A DNA stretch of 64,000 bases, taken from assembly GCA_012934845.2 (NCBI GenBank), contig WNNJ02000680.1:43643-107642 (forward strand). The letters run 5' to 3'. Below, piece after piece: positions 21,113 to 32,449 of the stretch. The notes below the pieces were generated by a model that saw only the letters and a list, made by a program, of their open reading frames with translations, had not been told where the DNA came from and ran no database searches. The position numbers were made by a program, and so were the translations under genes. Within the stretch, counting starts at the first letter, position 1. Each line of letters opens with the position of its first letter. Source of the DNA: Pomphorhynchus laevis (lineage: Eukaryota > Acanthocephala > Palaeacanthocephala > Echinorhynchida > Pomphorhynchidae).

Positions 21113-22165
21113 ATCAGCTAACTGAGTCTACGTATTTAATATAATTATGAACTAAACAAAACATAATAATGCTAAATCAAAATTTAATAATTAAATAATA
21201 AAATTAATAATTGTTTTTAGATTTTCTATAATTTAAATCAAGTTAAAAAAATGAAATTTAAAATAAACGTCATTTTTATGAATTGACTAATAAATAACAG
21301 ACGTTGTATCAGAATAAGAATTAGAGGTCATAAGGAGGAACTGCTATGCTATCAGGTTTCGGCCCATAACTCATCTACCCAACATAGCAGCGGGGCCAAA
21401 TACATGCTAATGATCTATTTCCTCGGAAATAACTATCTAGTATCTTATTCTAATACAAAGTATATTATTTATTATCCATCCATAAAAATTTGCCACTTAA
21501 GAGTTTAAATTTATTCTTTATATTATTGTGTTGATTTATATATTTTACTATTTTCTGCTTGATGTTATTTTTATAGTAACCCAGTTTAAAATATGTATCT
21601 ATTAAATTATTTAAATGATTTTGAAGAAAGCCAATATCATTACATATTGTTGCAATTCTTAAAATTTCATTATTTAATGTATTATATTTTATATTATATG
21701 GTATGCATGAATGCTCATGCAAAAATATGTTTCTTGTAAATTTAAATATGTCATCTTTACGATATAAATTAATAGTAGTTTTAGTTAATGTTAATTTAAT
21801 GTTCATATCTAGATACACACCGTCTTTATCATTAAAATTAGTTTTGTTAAGAATAAGGCTTTCTAAATAAACTAATTGAATAAAAATTATTAGAATTAAA
21901 TACACATATATCATAAATGTATCGAAACATATATTTCATATATTTATATTGTTTAGATTTAGTTTTTACACAGTTATGAACAAATTCATATTCTATAAAG
22001 CTTAAAAACAAGTCAGCTATAATTGGGCTACTATTACCACCCATTGGAACACCTTTTACTTGTCTAAATATAGATGTCCCTACTTTTAAATAATTTTGAT
22101 TTATCAAAATATTTAAGGATTCTATATAAAAAATATTTAAGAAATATAATTTATCAAAATATTTA
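21113..22165 (-). mobile_element. PLE-B copy 2, truncated
   Basis: The region matches PLE-B copy 3 (56.57-58.1 kb) from its 3' end to within the RT. Minus-strand frames 21847-22227 and 21465-21914 hold QVKGVPMGGNSSPIIADLFL, then a broken YIYDICVFN in place of the catalytic YIDDICVFN, then the C-terminal part ending WMDNK. The catalytic block has Tyr for the first Asp, and a short deletion near 21870 breaks the frame, so the copy is dead. It is flanked by inverted copies of foldback repeat E. Confidence 0.85.
21341..21390 (-). ncRNA. Hammerhead-like structure in the PLE-B 3' region (degenerate)
   Basis: On the minus strand CTGCTATG and CATAGCAG pair (8 bp) around a segment holding TAGATGAG, eight bases, then CGAAAC and GATA. 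Spacing resembles a type I hammerhead, but the first core bases are not CT, and the pairing next to the core is poor. The same layout recurs at 56796-56845, with GAGGAG for GATGAG, and loosely at 17668-17715. It is either a decayed ribozyme or chance. Confidence 0.35.
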
Positions 22166-22430
22166 AGGTTCGAAAACGTGAAATGTAAGTCTGGGCTAGC
22201 AGCTGATGAGACGTACCCTATCAGCACCAGTGTATGGAGTAAGCAGATAATAAGGGGTCGAAATGTGAAATGTAGGTCTGAGTTAGCAGCTAATGGGACC
22301 TACCCGATCACCACCGGTGTACGCAGATGATAAGAGTCGAAACGTGAAATGTAGGTCTGGGTTACCAGCTGATAAACCCGTCCAGGCTGATTAGTAGCAT
22401 CCGACTGTATCAAGAATAGTAACAATACCT
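22165..22430 (+). repeat. Foldback repeat E, right arm, three tandem units
   Basis: Three tandem units of about 80-88 bp start at the CGAAA positions 22171, 22259 and 22338. Each has the order CGAAA, GTGAAATGTA, a short CTG...CAG hairpin and CTGATGAG or a variant of it. The segment is the inverted counterpart of 20885-21112 and bounds PLE-B copy 2 on its 5' side. Confidence 0.65.
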
Positions 22431-24250
22431 GTTATTATAATGTTGTGCCACAATTATAGGAAAATAATATTTGTGCCTAATATTAAACACCCTATTTAAT
22501 TTTAAGTACTATAAGATTAAATTAATATACATAGTTAGCAGTAAACAATGAGTCGGGAAGGGCAAAGGGTTTATCAGGACATGTGACGGTAAAGTATAGT
22601 TCGAATTTTCTAACTATATTTAGCTCATATAACTTATAATAGTTAACTTACGTATATGACTATTTGAAATATTAGGGGGCTGATATAAATGCCATAGAAA
22701 ATGAAAAAATTGAGAGGAAAAGCTACAAGAGCTAGGTATTCTTGAATTCTTAAAATTTTATCTTTGGTTATTTTTAGGTATTAACATGAAATGATATTTA
22801 TGTAAATAATACAGAAAAGAAGCAATTGTATATAAGGCACAACAATGAGGGTATGTTCAAATTATGAATGGATGACGGCAAGACATTAAAATAAATAAAT
22901 TTTACTTAAAGTATTTTTGTATCCAAATGCCATTCCCAGAAATAAGAAATTGAATATTTCTTCGATATTTCGTTCGCTAACCGCGGACATTATCAAGAAG
23001 TATTGTAAGAACTTTAATAATTTATAATTTTTTTTAACGTTAAAAAAAATTATAAATTATTAAAGTTCTTACAATACTTCTTGATAATGTCCGCGGTTAG
23101 CGAACGAAATATCGAAGAAATATTCAATTTCTTTTTTCTGGGAATGGCATTTAGATACAAAAATAATTATTCCCCCCCCAGAATGTCTCATTCCGTTTCA
23201 AATTACTTAAAGTACTTTTAATATTAAAAATCATAATAAATTATCGTAATTAGATGAAATAGTATGAATTTAAAATACATTAATTAATCAGATCAGTTAA
23301 CTGATATGATTACATACTGTAAAATATATGTTTTGCACATTATACCCCCGTTGTTCTATACAATCTGGCCTTATTTAATTGACGTGTCCTTAATTCAAAA
23401 TATACATTCAAATTATAACGATTTCCAAATAGAAACTAAGAATAAGACATGCTTCTGAAAATAAATTTCCTGCTCCCTTAAAGGTCGAAATTCAATAAAC
23501 GACCAATTATTGTTTTATCACAGCCGAATAAACGACCAATGCCTCTAAAAACCCTCTAAAGCATATGATTAGACATAACATTTGCAAAGTAAAAATAGCT
23601 GTTTCAATCATACGTAAACCGAGAAAATTGAAAAGTTGAAGTAGAAATTAAAAATAAGTTTGACATCCTAAGATCCTAAGCTCGTGTTCCTAATGCAATG
23701 ACGGAATCAACGGTAAATTGCTTATACCAGCGAAACTCTAAATGGATGATGAGGCGTTTTACACATGTGCAATTAGAAAACATAGGTAACATTTTACATA
23801 AACGACATTTTACTAAGAAAAGTGTTCACTAATTTATAGTAATTAAAAAGATACAACAGCCGAATAATTCACACATACTTTAAGCACCGCGACTTAACAT
23901 ATCACAGCCACAATACAATAAAGAAGTCATGATAAAACAAGTGCCCATATTATGCTAGCGACATCTACACAAATAAAGCATTTTTAGTATGAACGAGCTT
24001 ATGAGCATGTGTTTTTGTACATTTCAAATCGCAAAATATCAAAAGTACAAGCTGAAAAATCATGGAAAACAGCATATTTTTTGTGCCTTTGTTTATTGAC
24101 ATTAAATGATAACGTATTTAAGAAATAATATGTTCAAAAATATCACAAATATCGTAAAGTTAAATTGAATTCTACAAAAATATCATGTTGTACTTTGTGT
24201 AAATTTAATCTAAAATATCAAACGTAGAAAAGCGGAAAAGGCCTATCCCC
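22431..24250. other. AT-rich non-coding stretch containing a long palindrome
   Basis: No gene or domain is seen in any frame. The only structure is the 250-bp palindrome at 22912-23165, annotated separately, and two short direct repeats of AATAAACGACCAAT near 23494 and 23527. Confidence 0.45.
22912..23165. repeat. Near-perfect palindrome, arms of about 125 bp
   Basis: The sequence reads the same on both strands about a centre between 23038 and 23039 (AAC/GTT), with only a few mismatches, in the AAATAAGAAATTG stretch and near the outer ends. Each arm contains GTAAGAACTTTAATAA, a motif also found at the 5' borders of LINE B copies near 29.3 and 50.96 kb. The rest of the arm matches nothing else I recognise. 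It could be a foldback element or an inverted pair of LINE leader fragments. Confidence 0.85.
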
Positions 24251-25098
24251 AACACAGCATTATTAGACACAGATGCAATGAGAATTAATAGCAACGTAAA
24301 TTAAATTAGTATCTCTATCAACGGAAAATCAGGTATGGAGGATTATGTCTCGTTTGACAACCCTACTGATATTCATCAAATTATATTGCAATGAAGACTA
24401 AATCTATTTAACTTGCTTCAGTGTTCAGAAAGCAACACGTTTCTAAATATATTAGCTTTGTTTTATGACAAGATTGCGAATAAAGATTCGAATGAGAAAT
24501 ATGCGCTCAAGACGGCAGTTGCATTTTGTCAATTCTTCATTTCGTTAACTCAAACAATGTATCAGTAATAAGTAAGGGTTTACAACGCAGGTTACAACTT
24601 TGGAATCAGAAAAATTTAGAACTTTTGAAAGAATTCCAATATATATAGTCGAAATGAGCTCATAAAGCAATGAAAATGCATCATTAAAATTGCAAAAATG
24701 CGTCCTGTCGGCTATTAAGGCGAGATAAAATTTAAGTTAGCACAATTGTCTTGGAACAAAAATCAGCATATGCTGTAATTAAGCCGGACTCTCTATTGAA
24801 TGGAAAATCAGTTAAAGAAATTCTGCAGAATCTACATCCAGTTAATAAGATTCCAGATCAAAAAGTGCTATTACGACATCATTTTCCAAATGCACAACCT
24901 CATCACCCAGTTGAATTCAGTGCGATAGAAGCGGCAAACGTTATGCGCGCTGCCAGAAGAACGAAAGGTGGTACCGGTTCATTCGGTTTTGATTCTACGA
25001 CGTGGAGACAACTTCTGAGCTGCTTTGGAGTTCATTCTCAAAGATTAGCAAAATCACAAGCTGAATTCGATATAATATTAGCAACAGAAATTATTTAA
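24250..25098 (+). mobile_element. Family D element, copy 1, upstream part
   Basis: Similarity to copy 2 begins at about 24252 (50738 in copy 2) and runs to 25098, where LINE B1 interrupts. The coding part 24751-25098 (115 residues) holds VIKPDSLLNGKSVKEILQNL, then the block HPVEFSAIEAANVMRAARRT and GSFGFDSTTWRQLL. This is the segment that precedes the RT core in an invertebrate RT lineage I recognise but cannot name. Bases before 24751 include LQRRLQLWN-like residues in another frame, with stops. The element continues at 29335-30245. Confidence 0.7.
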
Positions 25099-25173
25099 AA
25101 AAAGGATTTATTTTAACGTGGCAAATGCGTGCCAGCGCACGCTTACATGACCACAACAAAACAAGACTGTGAA

Positions 25174-25860
25174 TCAGGTGTCGAGAAGGTGTGAACGGAG
25201 GAGGTGTTTGAATGTGATAAAGGAAGGGGCGCGGCGGACGTCGAGAGGGAGTTGATTCCAGGCGAGTGAGGCGGCGACGAGGAAGGATCGGAGACCGTAG
25301 TTGTTGGAGTAATTAGGAACGTGGAGTAAGAGGGTATGACGGGAACGAATCGATAGCGAAGTGGGGCGAGTATCGTTTAAGAAAAGAAGGTTGATGAACG
25401 ATGGGGAGCCGACAGCGATGAAACGAAAGGTAATGAGAAGAAGGCGGAGTTTGATGCGGATGTGGATGGTGGGCCAGGAGAGTTGGGCAAAATATGTGGA
25501 TGTGTGGTCGAAGCGACGGAGACGGAAGAGCACTCGAACGGCGGTGTTGATTATTCGTTGTAGGGGTAGGATGATGGATTTTGGAGAATTGGCGAAAAGG
25601 CTAAGGCAGTAATCGATTTTAGGGAAAAGAAGCGATGAAAGAAGAGACATACAAGAACGGAAGTCGATAAGGGGGCGGATACGGCGGATGTCACGGAGAA
25701 TTAAGTTAGATGAGCGGACCTTGTCACGGACGAAGTGTTTAAGGGAAAGGTGATCATCGAAATGGAAGCCTAAGAAAGTGAGATTGTGGACTATGGGGAT
25801 GATCGATGAGGCAAAATATACAGTGGGAGGAGATATGTTTGGTTTACGGGGAGGATCCAC
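25174..25860 (-). pseudogene. LINE B1 RT thumb and C-terminal region
   Basis: The 228-residue frame includes VHNLTFLGFHFDDHLSLKHF, then RIRPLIDFRSCMSLLSSLLF and KIDYCLSLFANSPKSIILPL, the thumb and connection blocks that follow the RT palm in CR1/L2-like elements. It overlaps the end of the palm frame in another phase (25791-25860), so a frameshift separates them. It stops at 25174, ahead of the terminal hairpin. Confidence 0.8.
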
Positions 25861-26804
25861 ATTATTTTGGACTTTTCGGGGTTTAGAACGAGATGGAAAT
25901 TGGAGAGACGTTTGTAGATAGAAGAAAGACAGTTGGAGGCAGAAATGCCGATATCGTGTATGCGATGTGCGGGTGCATGAGCATAGATTAGAATGTCATC
26001 GGCGTATTGCATGACCTTAAAGGAGTAAGGTTTGATAAACGGAGATAGATCGCCAAGCAGAAGAGAGAAAAGCAGGGGACCTAGGACTGAACCTTGTGGA
26101 ACCCCGCAAAAAATAGGGATGGGAGGGGAGGATGATGAATTAGAACAGACGCGAAAGGAACGGTCGGATAGATATGAGGCGAACCATGCTACGGAGGAGG
26201 AAGAAAAGCCGTAATCATAACGAAGGCGAGAAAGGAGGACGGAGTGGTCGACAATGTCGAATGCGGAGGAGAGGTCGAGGGAGATGAGAACACTATATAG
26301 AGCCTTGTCTCGAGAAATGAGTAAGTCGTTGTACACTTTTATGCATGCGATTTCTGTCGAGTGATTAGAGCGGAAAGCGGATTGGAAAGGAGGGTACAGA
26401 TTGGATGAGGAGAGATAAGCGTTGATTTGTATTAAGATGAGGCGTTCTAAGAGCTTAGAAAGAGTAGGGAGTAGTGAAATGGGGCGATAGCTAGATGAAA
26501 TGGAGGGGTCGAGCGATTGTTTCTTAAGGAGGGGACGAACGATTGCTGATTTCCAGTGTGAAGGGAAGATACGACTGCGGATAGACGAGTTAAACAAGGT
26601 TGTGAGAAATGGGGATATCGATGAGCATATAGATTTTAATATGTGAGTAGGCAGGGGATCGGCAGGTGAGGTTTTGTTGGGCAAGGACATGAGGACAGAT
26701 GATACTTTTGTAGGTGAGACATGGAGAAGATGAAAGAGTTCCAGAAGGATGAGATTAGACTGGGCAGAGTGGGATAGGAGGGAGACCGGGGTGTGAGAGA
26801 GCAA
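25791..26804 (-). CDS. LINE B1 reverse transcriptase palm
   Basis: The 337-residue frame has all palm motifs in order: SSYRPISLLPTLSKLLERLI (about 105), LISLDLSSAFDIVDHSVLLS with the first Asp (about 172), GVPQGSVLGPLLFSLLLGDL (about 233) and VMQYADDILIYAHA with the Asp pair (about 262). The thumb start NPEKSKIMWILP follows. It catalyses target-primed reverse transcription of the element RNA. The catalytic residues look intact, but the frame is cut off from the endonuclease and the C-terminus by breaks. Confidence 0.88.
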   Translation of the reverse strand: MLSHTPVSLLSHSAQSNLILLELFHLLHVSPTKVSSVLMSLPNKTSPADPLPTHILKSICSSISPFLTTLFNSSIRSRIFPSHWKSAIVRPLLKKQSLDPSISSSYRPISLLPTLSKLLERLILIQINAYLSSSNLYPPFQSAFRSNHSTEIACIKVYNDLLISRDKALYSVLISLDLSSAFDIVDHSVLLSRLRYDYGFSSSSVAWFASYLSDRSFRVCSNSSSSPPIPIFCGVPQGSVLGPLLFSLLLGDLSPFIKPYSFKVMQYADDILIYAHAPAHRIHDIGISASNCLSSIYKRLSNFHLVLNPEKSKIMWILPVNQTYLLPLYILPHRSSP

Positions 26805-26848
26805 CGTGGATACTTTAGTCTGTAGAAATGACGAATAATCATTGGCAT

Positions 26849-27715
26849 TTATGTTGCACGGCGAAGAGGAGCGAGCAAGGATTGAGTTAAAAGTATGCCA
26901 GAGAATCTTAGAGTTGAATGAAGTGATGATTTTATGCTGTCAGAAGGAGTTGCATTTGGTACGTTGTAGGTTGAGATGAGACAGACGAAGAGCAAGATAG
27001 GAATCACGGAAAGACGGAGTGATCGAGCGGAAATCACGTCTGAGAGAGCAGTGATAGACTCGAAAAGCATGGCGGAGTTGACGCTTTGATAGTAGGCATT
27101 GGATGTCAAACCATGGGCACGGTGCAAGCGACGGTGTGGGTGAGACTTGAAGGGCAAGAGAATATCGAGAGCGGATGTGAGTTCATAGTCGAAAAGAAAG
27201 GCGAGATCGTGAGGAGATGAATATGTTATTGTGGGTAATGATAGAGACGATTTGAGTAAGGCAGAGCGGAGAAGGAAGAGGTCAAGATTTCTCCAAGGGC
27301 GACGTAGGATTGTAGGTGTGTGAGGAGGGGTGTGGTTGCGAGCGAGATCAAGGGTGATAAGAAAGTGATCGGATAGACCAGGGTCAGAGATGGACAGTGA
27401 GGTGTAGGCAGCAAAATGATCGGGGACAGCGATGATGTCGAGTGCCCCACCAAGTATATGTGTGGGGGCAGTGGAGATTAGTTTGTAATTGTAGTTGGAT
27501 AGAATGTTGATGAACCGGATGGAATCCGTGGAAGAGGGGCGGTCTAGGCGGATATTGAAGTCGCCTAGAACGAGTGAAGGGATTGAGGACAAAGAACAAT
27601 GAGAAAGGAGGTCAGCGAGTTCGGTAAAAAATAAGGCTGTAGGAGCTGATGAACCAGGACGGTATACAATGGCGAGATCTAGAGTGATCGGGTTAGAATA
27701 ACGACAAGTGAGCAA
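26849..27715 (-). pseudogene. LINE B1 endonuclease C-terminal part and linker
   Basis: The frame has LDLAIVYRPGSSAP, then LVLGDFNIRLDRPS and GLSDHFLITLDLA, the GDFN and SDH blocks of the apurinic-type endonuclease. The N-terminal half is in the separate frame ending at 27844. The linker follows and the frame ends just before the RT frame. Confidence 0.85.
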
Positions 27716-27843
27716 TTCAAAAGAGCAAGGACTGAAAGGGTGATTGATTTTGCGAAGAAACGCGGGGTAACGCGCAAATGCGACGATGTCGCCCTGATTA
27801 GAGAATTTACAAGGGCATGAGCTGAGGGGGCGGGCGGATTCGA

Positions 27844-29121
27844 CTAGGGAGCAACCGCAGAGAGCAGACGGCGAATGGAAAGGTCGTCGGAATCTGAGTG
27901 CCGGGATTCGGTGAGGCAGAAGAGATCGATGGATTGCTTGGTGAATAGGTTGAGGATAAGATCGGATCTATTGAGAATAGATCTAGTGTTGAGGAGACCG
28001 AGGCGGAAACCGTGTGTTGTGACGAAAGAGTCTAGTGGAGAAGACGCATAGCAGAGATGGAGCGCCATCGAATTTTTGGACGGGTGTGGACAACTTGAAA
28101 ATTTCCGTCTGTTTCGGATGGAGAGTGATGTTTCGCGGTTTTCCTCGCGACGGCATTTTTCGATGCGGACTGAAGAGATTTGAGCGATTTCCGAAGGGGC
28201 GCGATCGGGGAAAATTCGAGTGGTTGAAGATGACATGAGTTTGAATCGTTGAGAGAGGACAGAAGACGCGTGAGAGCGATGCTTGAAAACAATTTTTAGG
28301 AGAGGGGGCTGGGAAGGATTAGATTGAGAAGATTTGTTTAGACGGATGAATGCGACAGGAGAAATGTTCTTGAAATAGGATGGTTTATCCGGAGGGACAA
28401 TAGACGAGAGGATAGATCTGAAGGCGGAAACATCGTGGTCTAGACGTGCTTGTGGAGATAAGGAGTTAGAAGGCGTGATATTAGTGACAATGACGCAACG
28501 ATCGCGAGAAGCAAAGCGCTTCCGTAAAGGAGGACGACTGACGTGAGTAGGTGAGATCACGATAGAAGAGCTGGCAGTTGATGATTTGGAGGGATTTGGT
28601 TTGACGACGGGAGACATAGAGGATAATGATAATAAAGAGGGTGGCAAGCGATGTGAGGAAAGGTTATGAGTGGAAGGATAGTGGAGGTTGGTGGAGGTGA
28701 TTTTGATTGATGGATGCAAGTTATTGAGAAACGAGACGGGAAGGACGGGACGTGGGGTGTCGGGGAGTGAAAATACATTAGTTGTAACAATTTGCGGCTC
28801 CGTCACTGTCTCGGTAGATTTATCATAAACTTGACAAAATCCATTATGCTGCGATACAATTTGCGGCTCCTTAACTGTCTCAGTAGATTTATCAGAAATT
28901 TGAGAAATTCGATCATGCTGCGATGCCATTTCCAATTGCTCTAAGCGTTTTATTAACAAGTTGATTTGTTTCGCCGCACAGAATCCGCAGTAGAACGGTG
29001 GCCCTCCACAAGTTTCCTGACCCAAAGCACAATTATGTGTTACTGATGTCCAGATTTGACAGCCGCTAGCGGAGCATTCCACTTGTATGTTCTCGAGCTT
29101 GCCGGTTTTTATCGGTATCAA
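27844..29121 (-). CDS. LINE B1 ORF1, running in frame into the endonuclease N-terminus
   Basis: The 425-residue frame opens with a Cys-rich PHD-like finger (VECSASGCQIWT, then PPFYCGFCAAK, residues about 15-51), then a short helix (INLLIKRLEQLEM), a duplicated EPQIV/KSTETV segment and a Ser/Pro-rich stretch. A conserved region at about 200-340 (RDRCVIVTNITPSNSLS, FIRLNK, LKIVFKHRSHASSVLSQRF) looks like an RRM-type RNA-binding fold. Near residue 362 the frame enters what is ORF2 in LINE B2: MALHLCY, then FRLGLLNTRSI and FCLTESRHSDSDD with the endonuclease Asn and Glu. In the plus-strand B2 copy the two ORFs overlap in different frames, so this fusion is probably a frameshift. ORF1 binds element RNA in related families. 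Confidence 0.8.
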   Translation of the reverse strand: MIPIKTGKLENIQVECSASGCQIWTSVTHNCALGQETCGGPPFYCGFCAAKQINLLIKRLEQLEMASQHDRISQISDKSTETVKEPQIVSQHNGFCQVYDKSTETVTEPQIVTTNVFSLPDTPRPVLPVSFLNNLHPSIKITSTNLHYPSTHNLSSHRLPPSLLSLSSMSPVVKPNPSKSSTASSSIVISPTHVSRPPLRKRFASRDRCVIVTNITPSNSLSPQARLDHDVSAFRSILSSIVPPDKPSYFKNISPVAFIRLNKSSQSNPSQPPLLKIVFKHRSHASSVLSQRFKLMSSSTTRIFPDRAPSEIAQISSVRIEKCRREENRETSLSIRNRRKFSSCPHPSKNSMALHLCYASSPLDSFVTTHGFRLGLLNTRSILNRSDLILNLFTKQSIDLFCLTESRHSDSDDLSIRRLLSAVAP

Positions 29122-29334
29122 CAGAGATTGATCGCTTGGCTTTTGGTAGATTTTTCTTCTTGGCTCCCATTAACTGTAGGTTGCAATAGTTTACAATTTT
29201 TTAAAACTGCGCTCCTTGTTGTAAGTACTTTAATAACCAATACTTTTTTAACGTACTTTATAACCAATACTTTATTTCTTTGTTGGGTACGTGAATTGTA
29301 AGAACTTTAATAACCAATACTTTTCTTTAATTTG

Positions 29335-30245
29335 TATCGAAGTTCTTAAAGTATTTATCGCAAGTCAACTTTTTACTTTAAACAAAAAAACTGAAAGTAT
29401 TAGACCCATTGGCGTGTGTGACGTTGCGAGACGCATAATTTCTTAAACGATATTGTACAAGATAAGACAAGATCTTCAGGATGTGGCGAAGATTGAGCAA
29501 TTGTGCGCATGCCAGGGCGGGAGTATTGAATTTGTACTTCATTCACTTCGAAAAGAATTTGAGAATTGACGAGATAGATCCATCCTAGCTATATATGCAA
29601 ATAATGCTTTTACTGCAATGAATCGGTCTGCCACCCTTCACAATATGAAATTCATGGCTACCTCAATGGCTACTGTACTCAAAAACTTATATTCATCTGG
29701 AAATTCGCAAAGCGCTTTCTGACGTTAAACAGCGATGGTTTGCGGACGATGCAAATTTTGTTGGCTGTATTAGTGATCTTCGTACAGTATGGCAAATACT
29801 AAAAGACATGCCCGAAATATGGATACCTCGTAAACGAAACAAAAACACAATTACTCACACACGCCACTTAATCCCTTAGAATTTCCGTAACATCCGATCA
29901 CGTTTTCAAACGACGGTATAAAAATCGTAGGAGTCCCCATAGGAACAGATGCATACATTTCTTCAACCATGATAAATGAATCGATAAAGTGGTCAGCGAT
30001 CATCGACAAATTATTCGGCAATTAGCTACAGGATTTACAGACGAACACGTTGAAACAGTTGGCCTCACAACATTATAACGCATTAACCGAGCGACTTCAA
30101 TAGGCCATGACACAAATTGAAGAAATTATGTCTGATATTATTTCTCATGCATCAAGAGATGGATTATCAACACAACTGAGCTCATTTCCATTCGCCCATC
30201 ATCATTTCCAGCTAACTCCGAACTAGTTCAGAGACGGGTTATGTA
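29335..30245 (+). mobile_element. Family D element, copy 1, downstream part
   Basis: The sequence resumes the RT lineage seen at 24.75 kb: RPIGVCDVARRI near 29400, then NRSATLHNMKF near 29622 following the position of the first catalytic block, and DDANFVG near 29737. Stops interrupt every frame. A later stretch reads KIVGVPIGTDAYIS (about 29915). From about 29829 the sequence is almost identical to 58197 onward, while earlier parts differ more from copy 2. Confidence 0.7.
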
Positions 30246-30329
30246 CAAGATATAATAATACAAATTTATTTAATTTGGCAAATGCGTACAAGCTGTACGC
30301 TTACAAGTCCACAAACAAAAATTAAAAGG

Positions 30330-32449
30330 TCAAGCAGATAAATTGTTTAAATGGGATCGGATTTGTCGTTTGTAGCACGGCAAGGAAGATGATTGGCGTA
30401 TATGAATGGGCAGATGGTTCCACGATAGAGGAGCAGCCACAATGAAGGAGCGGAGTCCAATGGAGGTAGAGTAGTTTGTGACATGTAAAAGAAGGGAATT
30501 ACAGGAACGCAAGGAACAGTAAACAGGACGTGGATTATCAAGAAAAGGAAGATTGCGAAATGAAGGGGTATGAAGAGTTACAAGGGGGAAAGCAACGATA
30601 AGAAGACGAATTTGAACACGACAATAAATTGTAGGCAAATCCAGAGAAGCAAGTTGGTAGGATGTATGATCAAAACGACGAAGACGGAGGAGAATCCGGA
30701 CGACTGCGTTGACGATGCGTTGTAGGGGAAGAAGAGTGAATTTAGGTGAGTTGGAAAATAGACTAAGACAATAATCGAGTCTAGCAAAAAGGAGAGAAGA
30801 TATTAGAGTCATACAAGAAGGGAAATCGATCAATCTACGAACTTGACGGAGGTTGCGGAGTATCAAGGTAGATGAGCGTACTTTATCTCTAACGAAAGGT
30901 TTAAGTGAAAGTCGGCAGGTGCATGAGCATAGATGAGAATGTCATCAGCATATTGCATATAATGGAAGTTAAATGTATGAGAAATCGAAGACAAGTCACC
31001 GAGAAGAAGAGAGAAAGCAAAGGGCTTAATACGGAGCCTTGTGGAACACCGGTCGGGATGGATGAAGGATGGGAGAGAGAAGAGTTAGAATAGATGCGAA
31101 ATGTACTGTTTGATAGATATGAAGAAAACCATGATACAGTGGGTAAAGAGAAGCCATAATCATGACGAAGGCGATGGAGAAGAATCGAGTGATCGACGAT
31201 GTCAAAAGCAGACGATAGATCAAGAGAAACTATGACACTACATAATTTATGATCACGCGAGATGAGTAAGTCATTATAAACTTTGAGACAGGCAATTTTA
31301 GTAGAGTGATTAGAGCGAAAAGCGGCTTGGTAGGGAGGAAACAAGTTAGAGGAAAAGAGATATGTATTAACTTGCTTGAGAACGAGACGCTCAAGGAGTT
31401 TAAAGAGGGTTGGGGGAAGTGAGATTGGACGGTACGAAGATGGTAGTGAGGAGTCGAGAGATTGCTTTTTGATGAGAGGACGAACAGTGGCGCATTTCCA
31501 GATGGAAGGAAATGTACGGCTACGGATGGACGAGTTGAACAATGTGGTTAGGAAGGGTGAGATAGAGGAGCAGATATTTTTAAGCAAATGAGTGGGAATT
31601 GGGTCAGAAGGAGAGGTTTTATTAGGTAATGACAGCAGAACCGAAGAAACTTCATCAGACGAAACGGGAAGAAGGTGGAATAGTTCTGGGAGGGAAGTAT
31701 TTAAAGAGAAGAGTGGGTACAATGGGGCTACGGGTAGTAGGGAAAGTAAATTAGATAGCTTAGTTTGAAGATAAGAAGAAAATTCATCAGGATTTATATT
31801 ACAAGAAGTAGATGATCGTGAAAGAATTGAGTTTAAGATTTTCCAAGGAGATTTAGAGTTAGAAGATGACTCGAGTTGATTTCGCCAAAAGATAGTACGT
31901 TTAGTACGTATAAGAATAAGATGTGAACGGCGTAGAGAAAAGTAGGAATCACGGAGATTTGGAGGGAGTGAGTCGGGAGAACGTTTAAGAAAGCGATTAT
32001 ACACACGAAAAGTGACGGAGTCTACACTTAGAAAGACTTCAGTCAGAATCGAACCAGGGAGCATGGCGCAAGCGCTGAGAGCGTCGGATTCGACTAGGAA
32101 GAAGGTTATTGAGGACCGACGTAAGTTCAGAATCAAACAGAATGCAGAGATCATCGGGAGAGAGATAGTTAAGAGGAAGTGAAAAGAGTGAAGAATTGAG
32201 TAAGGCTGTGCAGAGAATAGGGATATCGAGAAGCTTCCAAGGTCGACTTGGTGTAGATAAAGGTAAAGACAGAGAATGAGGATGGGGACGAGCAAGAGTA
32301 AGAGTGACAACGAAATGATCGGACAAACCAGGATTAGTAATTGACAAGGAGGTGTAGTCATTGAAGCAGTTAGGAACAGCAATTAAAGATACGGCAAGTA
32401 GATGAAGTGGTAAGAAGTTTGAAACGTTGGGAGAGTACCGAAGAGGCAT
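30330..32449 (-). pseudogene. LINE B2 ORF2 remnant: endonuclease end, RT, C-terminus
   Basis: Frame 32039-32449 has NPGLSDHFVVTLTLA, the SDH block, and the linker. Frame 30901-32382 carries, in its second half, the RT palm: SSYRPISLPPTLFKLLERLV, SLDLSSAFDIVDHSILLH with the first Asp, and GVPQGSVLSPLL; the frame shifts just before the YADD block. Frame 30330-30866 is the C-terminal region (MILRNLRQVRRLIDFPSC onward). About 400 bp expected between the YADD region and the C-terminal frame are reduced, so part of the thumb is lost. Three or more breaks. Confidence 0.82.

Larger units (their letters stand above)
25099..29334 (-). mobile_element. LINE B1, nearly full length, inserted in family D copy 1
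   Basis: A CR1/L2-like LINE on the minus strand, about 4.2 kb. Its 3' end (left) has the terminal hairpin at about 25119-25155 and an A/T-rich tail; its 5' end (right) has short AT-rich repeats with TTTAATAACCAATAC at 29200-29330. The coding order from the right is ORF1, endonuclease, RT and C-terminal region. Family D sequence resumes at 29335 exactly where copy 2 is continuous, so the insertion borders are well defined. It has about three frame breaks. Confidence 0.9.

Noticed and set aside
22171-22390. Hammerheads in the foldback repeat units
   Set aside because: Core boxes and a GGGTC/GACCC stem can be drawn in one unit, but stem I and the cleavage triplet do not fit together in any unit.
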